From contig CAJNDT010005866.1 of assembly GCA_905221615.1 (NCBI GenBank), positions 62,001 to 126,000 of the forward strand: a DNA stretch of 64,000 nucleotides, in the 5' to 3' direction. Both the position numbers and the translations under genes were made by a program. Numbering within the stretch: position 1 is the first letter of the stretch; every line of letters starts with the position of its first letter. The DNA is from Symbiodinium sp. CCMP2592. Lineage: Eukaryota > Sar > Dinophyceae > Suessiales > Symbiodiniaceae. Below are positions 11,447 to 24,563 of this stretch, piece after piece. The notes under the pieces are model-generated. The model worked only from the letters and a program-made list of their open reading frames with translations. It did not search any database and had not been told where the DNA came from.

Positions 11447-13880
11447 TGGGTTTCAAGTTTCGGGAGGTTTAAGGCGAGGTTTAGGGGTCTTGATCTGGGA
11501 GTTTGGGCTTGGGGGCTGATCGGGGATTCGGGGTTGCGGGGTGCGGGGTCTCAGCTTGTCATGAGGGTATGGGTGAGACTTGGTTGGACAGTGGCTCTAA
11601 GCTCCAAAACCTCGGGCGTGAGCGACAGGCATGGCTTGTAGATTTTTGGGCCCTTGCCGCGTCCCTTCACACCTAAACCTCGCCTGAGCTTCCTGCAAGA
11701 TTCGGGTGCAGTGCTAAGTGTGATCTGAAGTTGAATTCTCTAGGGTTTAGAGTGGCAGGTTTACGGTTAGGGTTCAGTGTTTCGTTTGACACCGAAGCCT
11801 CCTACACTGCAAGCGGTGCTCGGCTAACGCCGAGGAAAGAGTCAGAGTGGCGAGGCCGTCTTTGGGAGTTGGTGGGCTCCACTCCCATGCCCAACACACG
11901 ATGTATTTTCATATTCCCGAGAAGATGGCTTGTATGCAACACCCGCACCTGGGGCTCAGGTCGTCCACGCGGGAACGCAGCAGTGCTGAAGGATCTGAAT
12001 CCTCCCGGAGACATCACAAACCACCAGAGGCTTTTAGACTCACCCGGGGCACACATCTCCCCCGACAGAAGCGTCTGGTGTAAGCGGCAGTTTCGCTTGA
12101 ACTTGTCTGCATGCACGCCATTCCACAACAAACCGTAAAGCCGTAGAGCCAAATCCTTACCGACAAATTGAATCCCGAGCCCCAAACTCTGACGCCTCAG
12201 CACTACGTGCAAAAATACTTCTGAATCTGAAACCGTCAAAGGTCATCGTTTCGCTGCTTCGGCGGGACGGTGGAGAACGAGGGCATTTTGGTCACCGGAC
12301 TGGATATCGTGGAGTTCTGCTCAGATCAATGATTCAGGGTTAGGTGCTGCAGCGGTGAGGGGCTTCGGTCTTCATTTTTGGTCGGTGGAGCCCCGCTTCG
12401 GCGACTTACTTCTGGCCAGCTGGAGCCTACCGGGAGGCCAGTGACACTGAAGCCGGGTTCTGCAGAACCTGTGGTTAAAACTAGACAAAGCCTCCATCGA
12501 GAGCAGTGTGGCTGTCTAAGGCCTTTGACCCATGAACCTCACGGGTTTGTGGTTGAGGCCTTGATGCCAATAGGGTCCCCGAAGCTCTGAAACTTCCTTC
12601 AGCCGATCCGCCTGACTCTTCCGTGGAACATCTGAGGCCTGCTCTGTGTCCCTGAACCACTACTCCACCGGCCGGCGGCAGTATAAGTTCGAGATTGAGC
12701 CGCGTCTCAAATCCAGACCCTGAGGGTCCCGAAATATTTCGAAACTCCGAACTCCGATCGATTGTTTCAGGGGCTGCTGACACACAGAATTAGGGCAATA
12801 ATTAGGGTGATCTCCAGGCTTTTGGCTTTTCGACGCTGCAGCCACAAGAAGCTATCGAAATTTAATCTGCCAAGCTCAAGCACCGCCCCTTCACCTTCAG
12901 ATAACCTCTCTGTCATGGTTTTGGCAGGCATTTTGATTTCGGTCTACACTCTGCGGCGCATGATAAAGACAGGCTCGCAGGTTCCGCAAGTGATGACCTC
13001 TTCCTTTACTTTTGGTGTAGCTACCCATCTATCTGCCTACCCACATGCCGATTACTACACAAATGTATGCACACGACCACCATCTGCTTCTACAGTCTGT
13101 GAGGAAAGCACCAAGACAGTCTTGGTGGACTGCATCAACGGGATTCCGGACCTGCCACCAGAGGTGCACGGAGCTGTGGGGGGAAAGATAAGCTAATCCG
13201 AATGCGAGCAGTTAGCAGTGAGCCGTTCCTTCCGTGGGCTCCGTACCATACACGGCCTCGGATTTAGAGATAGCTGGTTGGCTTAGGTATCCCATTGGGA
13301 GTGTGTCGGGTTCGCAGCGGTTCAAAAGGCTGATCGAGTAACAACAATCACTTACACCCAGCGCTATGTGGGGGGCTGTTATGTTTGTGTGTCGAGACTC
13401 CCATGGAGTATAATTAAGCACCGTCCAAACCCCAAACAAGCTTATTAGCACTCAATGGCTATCAGCTCCACGGCATCATCAACGGTTCCTTGTGGCTCCC
13501 GGAGCTCCGAGACTTCCCCAGATATGGCTTTGAAGCCCCACTCCCAGTCCCTTTACAGACTTGGCTGTTTGGTCGCAGTTTCGTCCGGGGGCCTTAAAGC
13601 CCGAAACGCATGGCATGTGCCAGTACATGGCGGCAACTAGTGATCGCCATGCGCACAAGCGTAGTAACAAAAACTCCATACTTCCAGTAACAACAGCATT
13701 TTAGTAGTCATCCTAGTCCTAATACGGGGGCTCGCTTGAACAACTAGCAATACCATCGCCCTTATGTCCTTATACAGTATACCCCGAAACCTTCTTGTAC
13801 CTTCTTGTCATCCCATATAAAGCCATGCAAAGCCCCATAATACAATCGACAATCACCGTTCAAGGATGTATTCAGGCCTC
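11447..13880. other. Unassigned DNA with weak ORFs
   Basis: The longest frames are 145 codons (minus, 11,802-12,239) and 144 codons (plus, 12,762-13,196). The latter has a hydrophobic stretch around VMVLAGILISVYTL but no recognisable domain. I do not call either as a gene. Confidence 0.3.
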
Positions 13881-13884
13881 AGCA

Positions 13885-14290
13885 AACCCTAAGCCCTGAA
13901 CCCTGCAACGCGGAAACCCCAAGCCCTCTAAAGGCCCTAGGACAAGCTCCCTAAACAAAAAACCCAAGCTCTAAATCCTAACCCCTGAACCCTAAAATCC
14001 TAAATTCCCAAAGCCTAAAGGCCCTAAACCCCCTCAACCCCCTAAAGCCCTAAAGCTCCCCCAAAAGGAGCGCTCCGTTGCACTCCAGTGCTTCACCTGG
14101 ATCTTCGAGCGCGCCTACCGCCAAATGCAGCTCCGCACACTGGGCCTCTCGGGAGATCTGAGGAGAATTGGTCGGAAGAAGAAGAAGAAGAAGTTGAGGG
14201 GTTTAGGGGTTTCGGGGTTAAGGGGTTTAAGGGTTAAGGGTTTGGGGTTTAGGGCTTAGGGTTTCGAGTTTAGGGTTTAGGTTTAGGATT
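13885..14290. repeat. Paired telomere-like blocks of opposite orientation
   Basis: Degenerate CCCTAAA-type units lie at about 13,885-14,060 and TTTAGGG-type units at about 14,195-14,290. They are separated by ~130 bp of unique-looking sequence that ends in an AAG triplet run (14,176-14,193). The opposed blocks form a loose inverted repeat. Confidence 0.75.
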
Positions 14291-14786
14291 AAAGTACGAG
14301 TCTCTGCTTACTGTGCTGATGCTCGGAAGCCCTTAAAGAATAAGAACCGGGCTTTGGGGTATTATCTTATAGTATAGTTGCAATTTAGGGGCCCTTTCGA
14401 AGAGCATTGGTCATTCTTCCGGCCCTGTATTACCGAGCGCAGGGATTCAGAGCCCAAGGTTTCAGGGCAAAGCTTTTTGAGCGCGGTCGGGCAAGTCGAT
14501 GCACTTGTTGAGTGTTTTTTGCGTACGGAGGTCTGTGCTCCTACTGGGCAGGGACTCAGAGGGAGTTTCACTGCATGACATGTTAGGGTTTATTGAGGCT
14601 TCAGTGCCCGGGGGGCTTTGTGGCTTTAAGATCCTACGGACAGAAGGTCTCAAGAGTCGTTGGCCGTGGAAGCTGTTCGCATGGTTCTTCAAGCTCGGGA
14701 GCTTTGGGGGATCGAGCTGCTGCGCAGATGCACAAACACGAGACTACGATAGGCTGACCGGTCTTACTGGGTCACGCTGAGGCATT

Positions 14787-14887
14787 TCGGGGTTTCCGAA
14801 AATAGGGGACCCTAATATGTACCCCAAACAGTAGGATCCTTCTTATAAGGACCCCCAATAAGGTATCCCTAATTTTCGGAAACTCCC
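14787..14887. mobile_element. GGGAGTTTCC MITE-like palindrome, copy 4
   Basis: Termini CGGGGTTTCCGAAAATAGGG and TTTTCGGAAACTCCC. ATTT lies directly outside both ends, a possible 4-bp target duplication in agreement with copy 1. Confidence 0.75.
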
Positions 14888-17184
14888 ATTTGCTCTGCAG
14901 ACGTGGAGCACTGCTTGGCTGAAAGCGAAAGCTTCCAAGGACTTCCACAACTCTGTGCCCCAAGCGCAAAACCGTGGAGAACCCCCGCCTCTGAAGGCCC
15001 AAACCCCAAACTCGAGGGGTTTCCTTACGTCTACAAAATAGTAATAGTCGTAGTCATAATAATAGTAGTAGTCATAGTAACAGTAACAGTAACAGTAATA
15101 GTAATAGTAATAGTAGTAGTAATAGTAATAGTAATAGTAATAGTAAGCTTAAGAAAATTTAAGAAATTCTCGCCAAGCCTCGAGCCCGACAGTCTCAAGG
15201 TGGCCGAGGATGGTATTTGGCGGATGAGGGCCAGGCGATTTTCCTTTGAATTGCCCCGGCTTACACGTGCTCCGTTGCTCCCTTCGGGTATAGGTTCTTG
15301 ATGTTCAGATCTTCATACGGCTCTTCAGAGGGTCAAGAGTCAGAACATGGATTCAGGCGAAAGGGTAGTCGGGTCTGAAGATTTGCGCTCAGAGGTCCTG
15401 AAGTCTTGTGCCACCGTTTTGGGGATCTTTGCCAATCGGATTCAGAACTTAGGGTGCAAAGATTCTAGGATTTTACAGGATGTTCGAGTCTTCGAGGTCT
15501 CTCCCTCAGACTCCAAGTGCTGCGACAGGTTCTTTCGGTTGATCCGCCGGAGACCTCTCTCGCTGCTCGGCTTTGAACATGACAGGGATCCTGCTGTTGC
15601 AATCTGGGCCATACTGGGCTGTTGGCACACATCTTGTTGCGGAGTTGGGTTCGGCCGCAGGGTCTAAATTCTAGATGCAGGGTTTACCGGTTTTGTCCGG
15701 GTTCTCGAAAGGAGGTGTCTCAGACATGGGTTTTGCTTGGCCCCGGAATGGATGTGAGCTGGCTGGGAAGGCGCTGACGGGTTCAGGTATTCAACACTCG
15801 CCGTCGTGATCATCATGACCAGCATGTCCTTATCATGGTCATACTCCTGATCTTTTGATCCTGATGATGATATGCATATTGGTTACGCGTCAACGGCTAA
15901 CAGTTCTCACGGTTGCTATCATTACGACAACGACACAATCCCGAACAGCAGTCACGACAGTGGTGGAAGTCATGGTGGTATGAGTGACATGAATACCCGG
16001 AATAGCATTGAAAAGGATGCAGGGACATCGTCAACACTTGCGGTGAGAAGACAAACATGCTGTCAGCCATTGCAGTGGAACAGCAGGAACTGGCTCAGTT
16101 TCGAAAATAGGTTTTGATTTTACCCATCACCCGCACAGTTACCCGTCACCCGCACAAAGTGTAGTTCTAATTCCAGAGTGTGGGATCGGGTGTGATTTGC
16201 ATTCCAACACTGACAATGGTAAGTGCCAGTCTCCATTATGTTCTATTCGTTCTAGTATACCTTAGAATCTCTATTCTATGCTCGATTCGGTTCTATGCTG
16301 TTATGCTATCTTACACGTTAAGGCCTGCAGAGACTCCAAAGTTGACTGAAACCATCGTGCGCTGAGGGCCTTCCTTCGCTGGCTCCACGCGTCTTTCTCT
16401 ACAAAGGCCGGGCTTGGGTTACTATAGGGGCCTTAATATGCATGATAATTTAACAAGGAAACCCAAGATTACCACCAGGGCCTTAATATACGTGATCCCA
16501 CAGCTGTAAATAGGACACCCAAAGTCGTATTGGTAATTAGCAGGCCCCTATGTTATTTTGCAGCGGGATGACTGCTGAGTGGTGGGTGGCAATTGTCAGC
16601 ATGGGCATTACATCGCGACTTGATGTCCCCTCCTCCTCACCATCTTCTTCGTGTATAGGGGGGCGCTGAAATTACAGCTCGATCGGCAGTCTCAGAAAAG
16701 AGGAGTATGGTAGATTAAGGTATTTTTCAGTGTATTGCAGTATATTTTAGTATAATACAGAACATTACCGTGAACTATATTATTTTTCCGTACGCTTCAG
16801 TGTATGATCGTGAACTATAGTATATTATGATGCATTACAGTGTAGCATCTTAGGCAGCTTTTGTAGTCCTATGCCCGCAGAAGCTCCCGTGGGCAGAGCC
16901 ATCCCTTCAGGCTTTGCAGCCGCCTCCGCGTATGTGGCGCGTGGGCCGTGTCTGAAGGCACATTGAATCCTTGTGGGACTTCAAGTTGCGAGGTTTGAGA
17001 CTAGAGGCTTAGATTGCTGAAATGGTCACTGGCGAGTTTTCAGTGACTTGAGTGTTTGGAATGAGATGGTTACGGAGCGGCGAGGACACAAGCAACAGCC
17101 TTGAAGCATTCCGGTGGATTGTTCGCAGCCCGGAGCCCGTGAGAGGAAGTACGCTGTTTCAGGGCCGCATGAGATCTTGAAGGA
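14888..17184. other. Unassigned DNA with an AGTAAT repeat
   Basis: A TAGTAA/CAGTAA compound repeat lies at 15,041-15,145. An AT-rich palindromic element with AGGGGCCTTAATA ends lies at about 16,430-16,560, and a TATAG/TACAG-rich tract at about 16,725-16,850. No gene recognised. Confidence 0.4.
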
Positions 17185-17515
17185 AGCCCTAAACCCAAAA
17201 CCCTAAACTCTAAAAGCCCCAAATCCTAAGCCCCTAAATCCTAAACGCTAAACCCTAAACGCCTAAGCCTTACAGCCTTGGAGCCGCCTGAAGTTCCGCG
17301 CGCTAGGTGGACATTTCCGTCCGCCTCATTCAGGGCCAGACGGTGGCTGGGCTCTGCCGGGTTCTAGAGAGCCCATGCCTGGATCCTCGCATGTCTTGGG
17401 AGCCCTAAACTCCTAAACCCTGGACCCAAAACCCTAAACCCTCAACCTACACCCTAAACCCTCGTGACCCTTAACCGTGAACCTAAACTGCCTAAACCCC
17501 GAACCCTACACCCTG
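17185..17515 (-). repeat. Degenerate telomere-like blocks
   Basis: CCCTAAA-derived units at 17,185-17,275 and again at 17,400-17,515, with about 125 bp of other sequence between. Confidence 0.75.
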
Positions 17516-18064
17516 TATGCGAGCCGTGCAGTCGAACAGCTGAAAAAATTAGAACCCCAAACTCTGAACGCCACCACACCCACAGACCCTCAAAGACCCA
17601 AAGCATCTGCAGCCGAAGACCCCGAGCCGCGTGGCCGGTTCTCAACTTAGACTAGAGGCTTTTTAGGTTGTAGGGTCGCATGTAGGAGAATGGACAATTA
17701 GAACAGGGTTTTGTCGGGACCACAAAAGGACATCAGTTCAATGGTTTAAGCAAACTCGGACCATCGACGAGGCTATGTTTGAGTGATCACATAGGGACCG
17801 CAGGGAATATACTTTTCCTCAATATTCAAGCAGTTTGCACATCCTGAGGTGCTGGACACGTTGAACCATTTTCGGGACTGCCTTAGACCCTCAACTGCAC
17901 CAGAGAGAACGACTCCGATGCAGTGTGACGTGACCTCAAACCTTTGAGTAGGTTTTTGGATGATCCCTAGGTCCACAATGCGTCTTCTCGGTTCGGGGTC
18001 CTGTCTTGGTGTCATCGCTTCTGTCTACAAGTCTCAAGCTTCGCTGCATATATGCACAAATCAA

Positions 18065-18066
18065 TC

Positions 18067-18097
<31 letters not shown>

Positions 18098-18123
18098 ACG
18101 CACATACACACATACATACATAT

Positions 18124-18176
<53 letters not shown>

Positions 18177-18290
18177 TACATACATACGTACCTGCCTGCC
18201 TGCCTGCCTGCCTACCTACGTTGGTACCTACGTACGTGCGTACATACATACATACATCCGTACATACATACATATGCGTGTTTACGCGAG
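18065..18290. repeat. TA, CA, CCTG and ACGT compound microsatellite
   Basis: TA runs, a CACACA run, four CCTG units and ACGTACGT-type tracts follow one another. Frames through it are artefacts. Confidence 0.95.
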
Positions 18291-18420
18291 CACTACCCTT
18301 TATTCGCAGGTCCCTCCGTAAGACTGCCTCTCCCTGATTTGCATACATACAATATATAGCAAGTACAACTGTTCATATAAGTTTATACTGGTATGCATAC
18401 ACACTGATACTTGCATACCT

Positions 18421-18439
18421 ACCTACATACATGCATGTG

Positions 18440-18478
<39 letters not shown>

Positions 18479-18640
18479 GTACATATATACACATATCATG
18501 CACATGCAGATACACATGCACATGCGCATGCGCATGCACATACACGTGCACATACACATACACATGCACGTACACACATACAGACATACACATACAGACA
18601 TACATACGTACGTACGTATGTACATGCATGCATATGCCCG
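18421..18640. repeat. TA/CATG/ACAT compound microsatellite
   Basis: A TA run at about 18,443-18,474 is followed by CACATGCACATG-type and ACATACGTACG-type repeats. Confidence 0.95.
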
Positions 18641-20395
18641 AAGCCAAGCGAAACGGCCGTGGTGACAACGACTGAGGACAACACTACCAGCAGACCTACT
18701 CAAGGGAGCCAAGCAAGGACGCCATTATGCTTCGAGCCTGTGAATTGAGTCTTGCTGTGAATTGAGTCTTGCAGCTAGAAACTGTTGCCGTGGAAGTTGA
18801 GCCACTCAGTGGCAGGACACCTACTGTGACAGCAAACTTCAAGCGAGAGGCATGAATCAAACCTTGAACGCTGAGCTTTAACAGGAAGCGCTGCCCTTTA
18901 AAGCCGGAGAGCCCTAAAGCTCAGAAGTGGGGCCCTCATCCCGAAAATCTTCAAAGCCTAAAACCTGGAACCCTCCACTTCCCTCAGAGCCCTTTCGGAG
19001 GAGGAGATGGATGGCTTTCTGCAGCGGCAGATCGCTGGACGCACCTGCATGAGCCGGCCGACTTCTCAGCATTCGCAGAAGCTCCTTTTCGGTGGTGGTG
19101 GTCGCCGGGGGGCCGGGGGGATCAAGGGTTAGGACTCACGTTTTCGGGGGTTCTGGAATTTAGCGCTTTGAGAGCTTTAGGTCAGGGCGTTTCAGGTGTC
19201 AAGGCTGCGGGCCCTTTTCGGGAACCTCCGGCTCAGGCGTAGGCTCCATAGCCCAAGCCCTAAGCCCTGAGCAAAAGCCCTGATGACAAAAGCTCTTCCT
19301 GCTTTTGGCCCTCTTGCCTGTGGGAGGGGTGTATGTAAAGTTGAGGCTTCAGGATAGCCTTCGGCTGCGCTTTAGGGCTCTCAGTAGAGAAGTCTTACTA
19401 TCAAGACGTGGCGAGGCACAATCAAATCCACTACCGCATCCAGAAGGTTTGCATTGCTTCTCGGCCTTTTTTGTGAGAGTTTCCGAAAATAAGGGCTCCC
19501 AATATAGTACCCGAAATAGTAGGATCCTTATTAGAAGGACCCCAAAATAAGGTACCCCCAATTTCCGGAAACTCCCATACCCCAGGCACTCCACACCCGA
19601 AGCCTGCACTGCACCTTACGGAGCCTTGTAGACCCTCTTACACAAGAGGCCGAAGTCTTCGAAGGGCCAGTGCTTGTTATTCCGCCGGCTTCAACAAGTC
19701 TACCTTCCCATCTCATGAGTTAACGCCTTGGCCGTAAGTACCTGGAGGTAGGGCACAAGAACTATGGACGAGATCCATTCGAGGTACGTATATCGTCCTG
19801 CTGCTAAGTCAGGTTGAACAGCGGAGCACGATCAGCGAACGGTCTTATAGTTGAAGTCTGAAGAGAGTTCAGGAAGCCAGCTGGGGCGAAAGCTGCAATT
19901 GATCTCCCACGCAGCGAGGGCCCAATCCCAAGTAGTCCAGCTGTAGACCAAGGACAAGGACCCGACTTCCACGTTTCCCTTCGAGGATGGTGAGATCACG
20001 TATCTGGAGCGCTGCAGGGCTGGGGTTGTCAGGCGGCATGGTAATTCAGTGGCTATTAGACAGCACAGAATGCCTCAACATAGCAAGACCCCGTAACAAC
20101 AATCAAGAATACCTAGAACAGCCAAAACGCAAGAGCAACCACAACAATGCTAGCTACAAGAGCAACGCAACAGCAATACAAATACTACGTACCGAAGTAT
20201 TGTGAATCACACCCATGGTCGCCAAAGTCGTGAAAACAAGAAGTGGATCTCTGTCCGGGCCGCCCTTGATCCCGTGGTCCCACCTGGGCATGATACCAGC
20301 CGAAGTTACTTCTACATACGCAGCGCAAAGGGTATGAACACATCTGTCCATATCAATGTCTGTCCATCCAGATAGGTAGGTAGGTAGTTAGGTAG
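18641..20395. other. Unassigned DNA
   Basis: No gene recognised. The short open frames are scattered and domain-free. A MITE-like element at 19,475-19,576 is listed separately. Confidence 0.35.
19475..19576. mobile_element. GGGAGTTTCC MITE-like palindrome, copy 5
   Basis: Termini GAGAGTTTCCGAAAATAAGG and ATTTCCGGAAACTCCC, with the same GGATCCTTATTAGAAGG-type interior and orientation as the 7,242 copy. Confidence 0.75.
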
Positions 20396-20396
20396 A

Positions 20397-20466
20397 TCCA
20401 TCCATCCATCCATCCATCCATCCATCCATCCATCCATCCATCCATCCATCCATCCATCCATCCATC
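20397..20466. repeat. (ATCC)n microsatellite
   Basis: About 17 uninterrupted CATC/ATCC tetranucleotides followed by an ACAC run. Confidence 0.97.
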
Positions 20467-20469
20467 TAC

Positions 20470-21255
20470 ACACACACACATACCCGTGAACATTTGTGAC
20501 ATGCCGAAAGGATGAGACAAGCTTTGGCAGGAATACTTCCAGCGTCGTCACGGCATCGTGCTCCAACCGCAGCAGCCGTCGCCGGTCCCACAAGAGGTTT
20601 AGACTTTATAGCGGTTGGAGGACGCGCTGGGTGGGCTGTTTTGGCAGTTTGGCGGGCTCAGGAGTTTTGACCCTCCTAGAGTCTTCCGCCACCAGATACA
20701 GGGTTGGGGTGTGAGGACTCACAGGTTTCAGAGAAGTTGAGATACATCCGTCCAGGAGTTCTGGTGCCTTTGCGAGGTTGGGCATTGTGATCCTATCCTG
20801 CAGATCCCGATACAGTGGCAGCCTGAAGGCTAAGAAGGACTCATGCTCAAAGCCAGAAGTTGCGAGGCAGCAACCTCAGGAACTAGGACCGACGGTTAAG
20901 GTTTTTGTGTCAAGGACTAGGAGTATGATTCCTCCGATGACTCGCTCCATCAACTTCACCAAGAAGCCGTGTCTGATTGTCTTAGCTACTGTCCACTGCC
21001 TGCCTCAAGCCGTAGTCGCCGTAGTCCTTCTGGAAGCACGTGAAGCTGCACTACATTAAACCCTAAACCCTGAACCCGAAACCCGCAACCCCAATCCGAA
21101 AGCCTGACAAAAACCCACAACCCTACAGATCCATTTTTCGGAGCCCTCAAAACGAAACCCCTGAAGCCACCCCGAATTGTGTTGAGTTCTTGATTTCCCC
21201 GAGGCTGCTCTACTGCCCTTTCCGGGCCAAGGCTGAGGCGCGGCTAAGTCCAAAG
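20470..21255. other. Unassigned DNA
   Basis: Two adjacent plus-strand frames of 72 and 93 codons (20,496-20,714 and 20,778-21,059) have no recognisable domain. Short CCCTAAAC-type units begin at 21,058. Confidence 0.3.
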
Positions 21256-21261
21256 CCCTCC

Positions 21262-21380
21262 CCAGATCCCCGGGAGGATCTGGAAAGTAGATCCCCTAAT
21301 TTGGGGCCCTATACTACTAAGGGTATTTTGTGGGAGCCCCCATTAAGGGATCTACTTTTTGGATCCTCCCGGGGGTCTGG
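21262..21380. mobile_element. 119-bp palindromic element with ~45-bp inverted ends
   Basis: The left end runs CCAGATCCCCGGGAGGATC and then AAAGTAGATCCC. The right end is the inverse, with GGGATCTACTTT followed by GGATCCTCCCGGGGGTCTGG. Only a few mismatches occur over about 45 bp per arm. No coding capacity. It could be a MITE. Confidence 0.75.
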
Positions 21381-21399
21381 GTCCAGAATCTTACTAACA

Positions 21400-21560
21400 C
21401 AGGTACGGTGTACTGTAGTACACTATACTACAGTATCTTGTAACATGCCAAACCAGAATGTACTGGAGCATACTAAGAATATGCTATAATATACTATAGC
21501 ATACTATAGTATAATAGAGTATACGATAGTATAGTATATTTGCTATTAAATACTCAATCC
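21400..21560. repeat. TATAG/TACAG-rich tract
   Basis: A degenerate pentamer-like tract (ACTATAGCATACTATAG and variants). Similar tracts lie near 16,725-16,850, 25,570-25,670, 50,490-50,720 and 59,700-59,830. Confidence 0.65.
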
Positions 21561-21689
21561 TCCGACTAAGGTTTGTTCAAGTAGAGGGTTCTTGAAGGGG
21601 TTGCATACGGGTTTCTAAACGAGTTTAACATTGAAGCCTGCATAGTTACGGTAAGTGTTTCGGGGCATACTATCATAAAGTCTAGTCAT

Positions 21690-21741
21690 ACTACGGCCCT
21701 AAACCCCTAAACCCTAAACCCTAAACCCTAAACCCTAAAAG
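21690..21741 (-). repeat. Interstitial (CCCTAAA)n
   Basis: Four to five consecutive CCCTAAA units with little divergence. Confidence 0.9.
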
Positions 21742-21946
21742 CCCCAAGGAGTCATACCGAGATGTCACCCGAGAAGGGAAGGCTCCCAGGCCTTTGGCCG
21801 CAGACCAACCCGAGCCCTGGCTCGCCCGAAGCCGCACTGCGAAGCCAAAACACCCCGGGGCCCTAACCCCCATATAAGGAACCTATAAGGGATCTATAAT
21901 GGGTACTATAATATAGGGGCCTTAATAATCCTATAACTTACCTTTG

Positions 21947-22027
21947 GTTAGTAGGGAATGCAAGAATGGTAGTAATAGTAGTTATAATTGTACCCCATTC
22001 CTCCATTCCCTACTAACCAAAGGTAAG
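21947..22027. mobile_element. 81-bp near-perfect hairpin element
   Basis: CTTACCTTTGGTTAGTAGGG at the left end has its exact inverse, CCCTACTAACCAAAGGTAAG, at the right end. The arms extend to about 23 bp, around a ~35-bp AT-rich loop. A TA dinucleotide lies close to each end. Confidence 0.8.
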
Positions 22028-22029
22028 CT

Positions 22030-23870
22030 ACGCAGCATGAAGAGGGAAACCCTTTGAGCCCCGAAACAAAGAATCCTCCGGAGGTCTACCTGCCAGCGGA
22101 GGTTGCTTTCCTCACCGGCTTGGACGACGAGTGGAAGAGCAACAAGGACTGGGAAGGGCCGTGGGTGGATGTTTAGGGTGTTGGGCTTGAGGGATTAAGG
22201 TCTAGTATAGGGTCAAGGGCTTGGAGGTTGGACGGTTGAGGCACACGGAAAAGGGTATGAGGTTGTAGGGTTTGTTTGGCGTTGTATGATTTTTTGCAGG
22301 GTGTGGAGGGGAGGACATCAAGTTGCCGGATACCACGTCCCAGTGCTTTTGACAGCACAGCGAAAGGGACAACAGCCTGCTTGCATGTGAATCGGTGTGC
22401 GAAGACAGCCAGTAAGACTAGCAAGTGCCAGGGCGTGAGGGTCATAGGCATGTTTGAAGGCGCGTCCGGGCTTATGTGCAGGTGTGAGTGTTCTGTCGGT
22501 TCGGGTGGCGCATGTAGGAGTGTATATACCCTTTGAGAACCGAATTCGAGTTACTTACTAGGTCTCTGTATGTGGCAACTCGCAACTCAGATTCTGAAGC
22601 CTGACACCGACATCGCCCGCTTTCGCGTGCTGTCACAGGAGTTTTCGCAGGGCCTTTGGAGGGGCCTGTTGCTCAGAGCGACATGCATGCATACCTATGT
22701 ACACCCACACATTAATGCACAGCTACATGCCTGCAGACGTGTTCGAGCACAGATGTGCACCTAAGTTCGAGCTTTCAAGTCGGACCCGAAAACCGATGAA
22801 CCCGCGTCAGCCTCGAACACCAGTCCCGGGCAGCTCAAGCTCTGTATTTATCTATCGCTGAAGGAACTCTCGCACACGAACTCCAACGGGCCCTGGTGTC
22901 GGATCAGAGGGTGCTGTTCAGTGGAAGGCTGAACCCCAATCCGTTGACCCAGTACCCTGACTTGACTTCGGTTAATCGGAGCTCAAGCCAAGTAGCTGAG
23001 ATGTAAGGCCTTCGACATCCGCCTCGAGAGCACTGGCAGCTCCAGGCAGGACTTTAGTATTTCAGGATTTTGGGACTATGAGAGTTTGGGTATCAGGGTC
23101 TAGGGTTCAGGGCGTCTGAGATTTGTCAGAACCACAGCTCGAGAATCTACCCCGGCGACTTTTGTCCGCTCGTAGAGACCCATGAAACCTTCTGGAAAAA
23201 AGGCACCTCTGTAGGCGAGAGAGCAGGGTAGCCAGACCCAATGCTTGAACCCTGAACCCCACCAGTCAGGGAAAAGAGGAAGAGGGTTTGGAATTTAGAG
23301 TGTAGGGCCTCCAGAGACTAGGGCTTCTCTTGGACCCTGAACCTTAAACGCTACTTCCTGGCTGTAGGGCAAGCTCATGCGCGGCCTTGCGGATCCAAGC
23401 GACGGGCAGGCGTTGCGCCACTCGGCGGCTCCTAAAGCACTACAAACCCTAAACTCGAGGCGGCCCTACATGCCTAAGCCTTAGCCCGTTAAGCCCAAGC
23501 CCTGAGCCCCTAAATACTACGTAAAGCTGCGCACATGCGAGCTCGTAGAACTTGTTTTGCATGGCTTTGTACTTGGTGGCTTTCGTGTAAGTGCTCAGAG
23601 CGGTTCCGAATCCCAAAGCCTAAGCTAACTCACTCCTGCCTCTCACTTGAGTTTGCGCTGAGCCCCGGAGCCCATGTGCAGTCTCGAATCACTGTCTCTC
23701 CATCATGCTTTCTGTCGTCCTCCACATCATCGAAAAAAGATCGTTGCCGATCGGCTAGAGTGCCTGGATTGAGCACAGCATGTCTGATGCAGGGGTAAAG
23801 AAGGATCGAACCACCCCGGCTTGTTTCAAGCAGTGAGACGCAAAATTGTACGTTAATGGGAAGCCCGAAA
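22030..23870. other. Unassigned DNA
   Basis: No frame over 92 codons and no recognisable domain. G-rich telomere-derived words appear around 22,170-22,270. Confidence 0.35.
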
Positions 23871-23874
23871 GCCC

Positions 23875-23930
23875 GTAAACCCTAAACCCCTAAACCTTAA
23901 AGCCTAAAAGCCCTAAACCCTAAACCCTAG
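23875..23930 (-). repeat. Interstitial telomere-like array
   Basis: CCCTAAA units with insertions such as CCTAAAAG. Confidence 0.8.
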
Positions 23931-24563
23931 CTCGCAGCGGGACTTGAACTGTCGCCCTGACCCGACACCGTCTCAGGCGAGTGGGGTGTCCAGGTTGCAT
24001 CATCGCCACTGATCCCTGGCATGCACCCCGGGGGTGTGGATTCAAGTGACTCCAGAATTCGACACATCTGCACATTGAATTTATTTTCCTAGGTCCTAGA
24101 GTTTATGGAGACGCTTTGTCGGGTGCCGGCCGCATGCTACGATCTCGGACGGTGATAAGAGTGCCTTCGGAGTCTTGGTGTCGGTTTGAGGAGTTCGCAG
24201 GCGTGGTGGGGCATCACAGAAAACAGCAGATGTGAGGGCTTACGGAATCGCCCTCAGCGGGCGAACGGTGCTATTCACAGCATGGCGTGAGTCCTTCATG
24301 GAAGGATGCTTCGAGAAACAATCGCTTTAGTTTGTTGTTTTTGTTCTCTGCACTGCCTCTATGCTACTAGCTCGATGGCGGGACACCTCATGAGACTCTA
24401 CTTGAGTTTCCCTTCAGTCCGAGAGGCCACAACCGACTCCCTGCATTTCTGAATCCGTCCCCCGAAAGCTTGCCAGAGGGTTTAGTTAGGCTTTAGGGCG
24501 TGGCCGTAGCCTCAAGGACAGGAGGGCAGGGCTTGCCTGAGTCAAAACTTTGACTGCTTGCCC

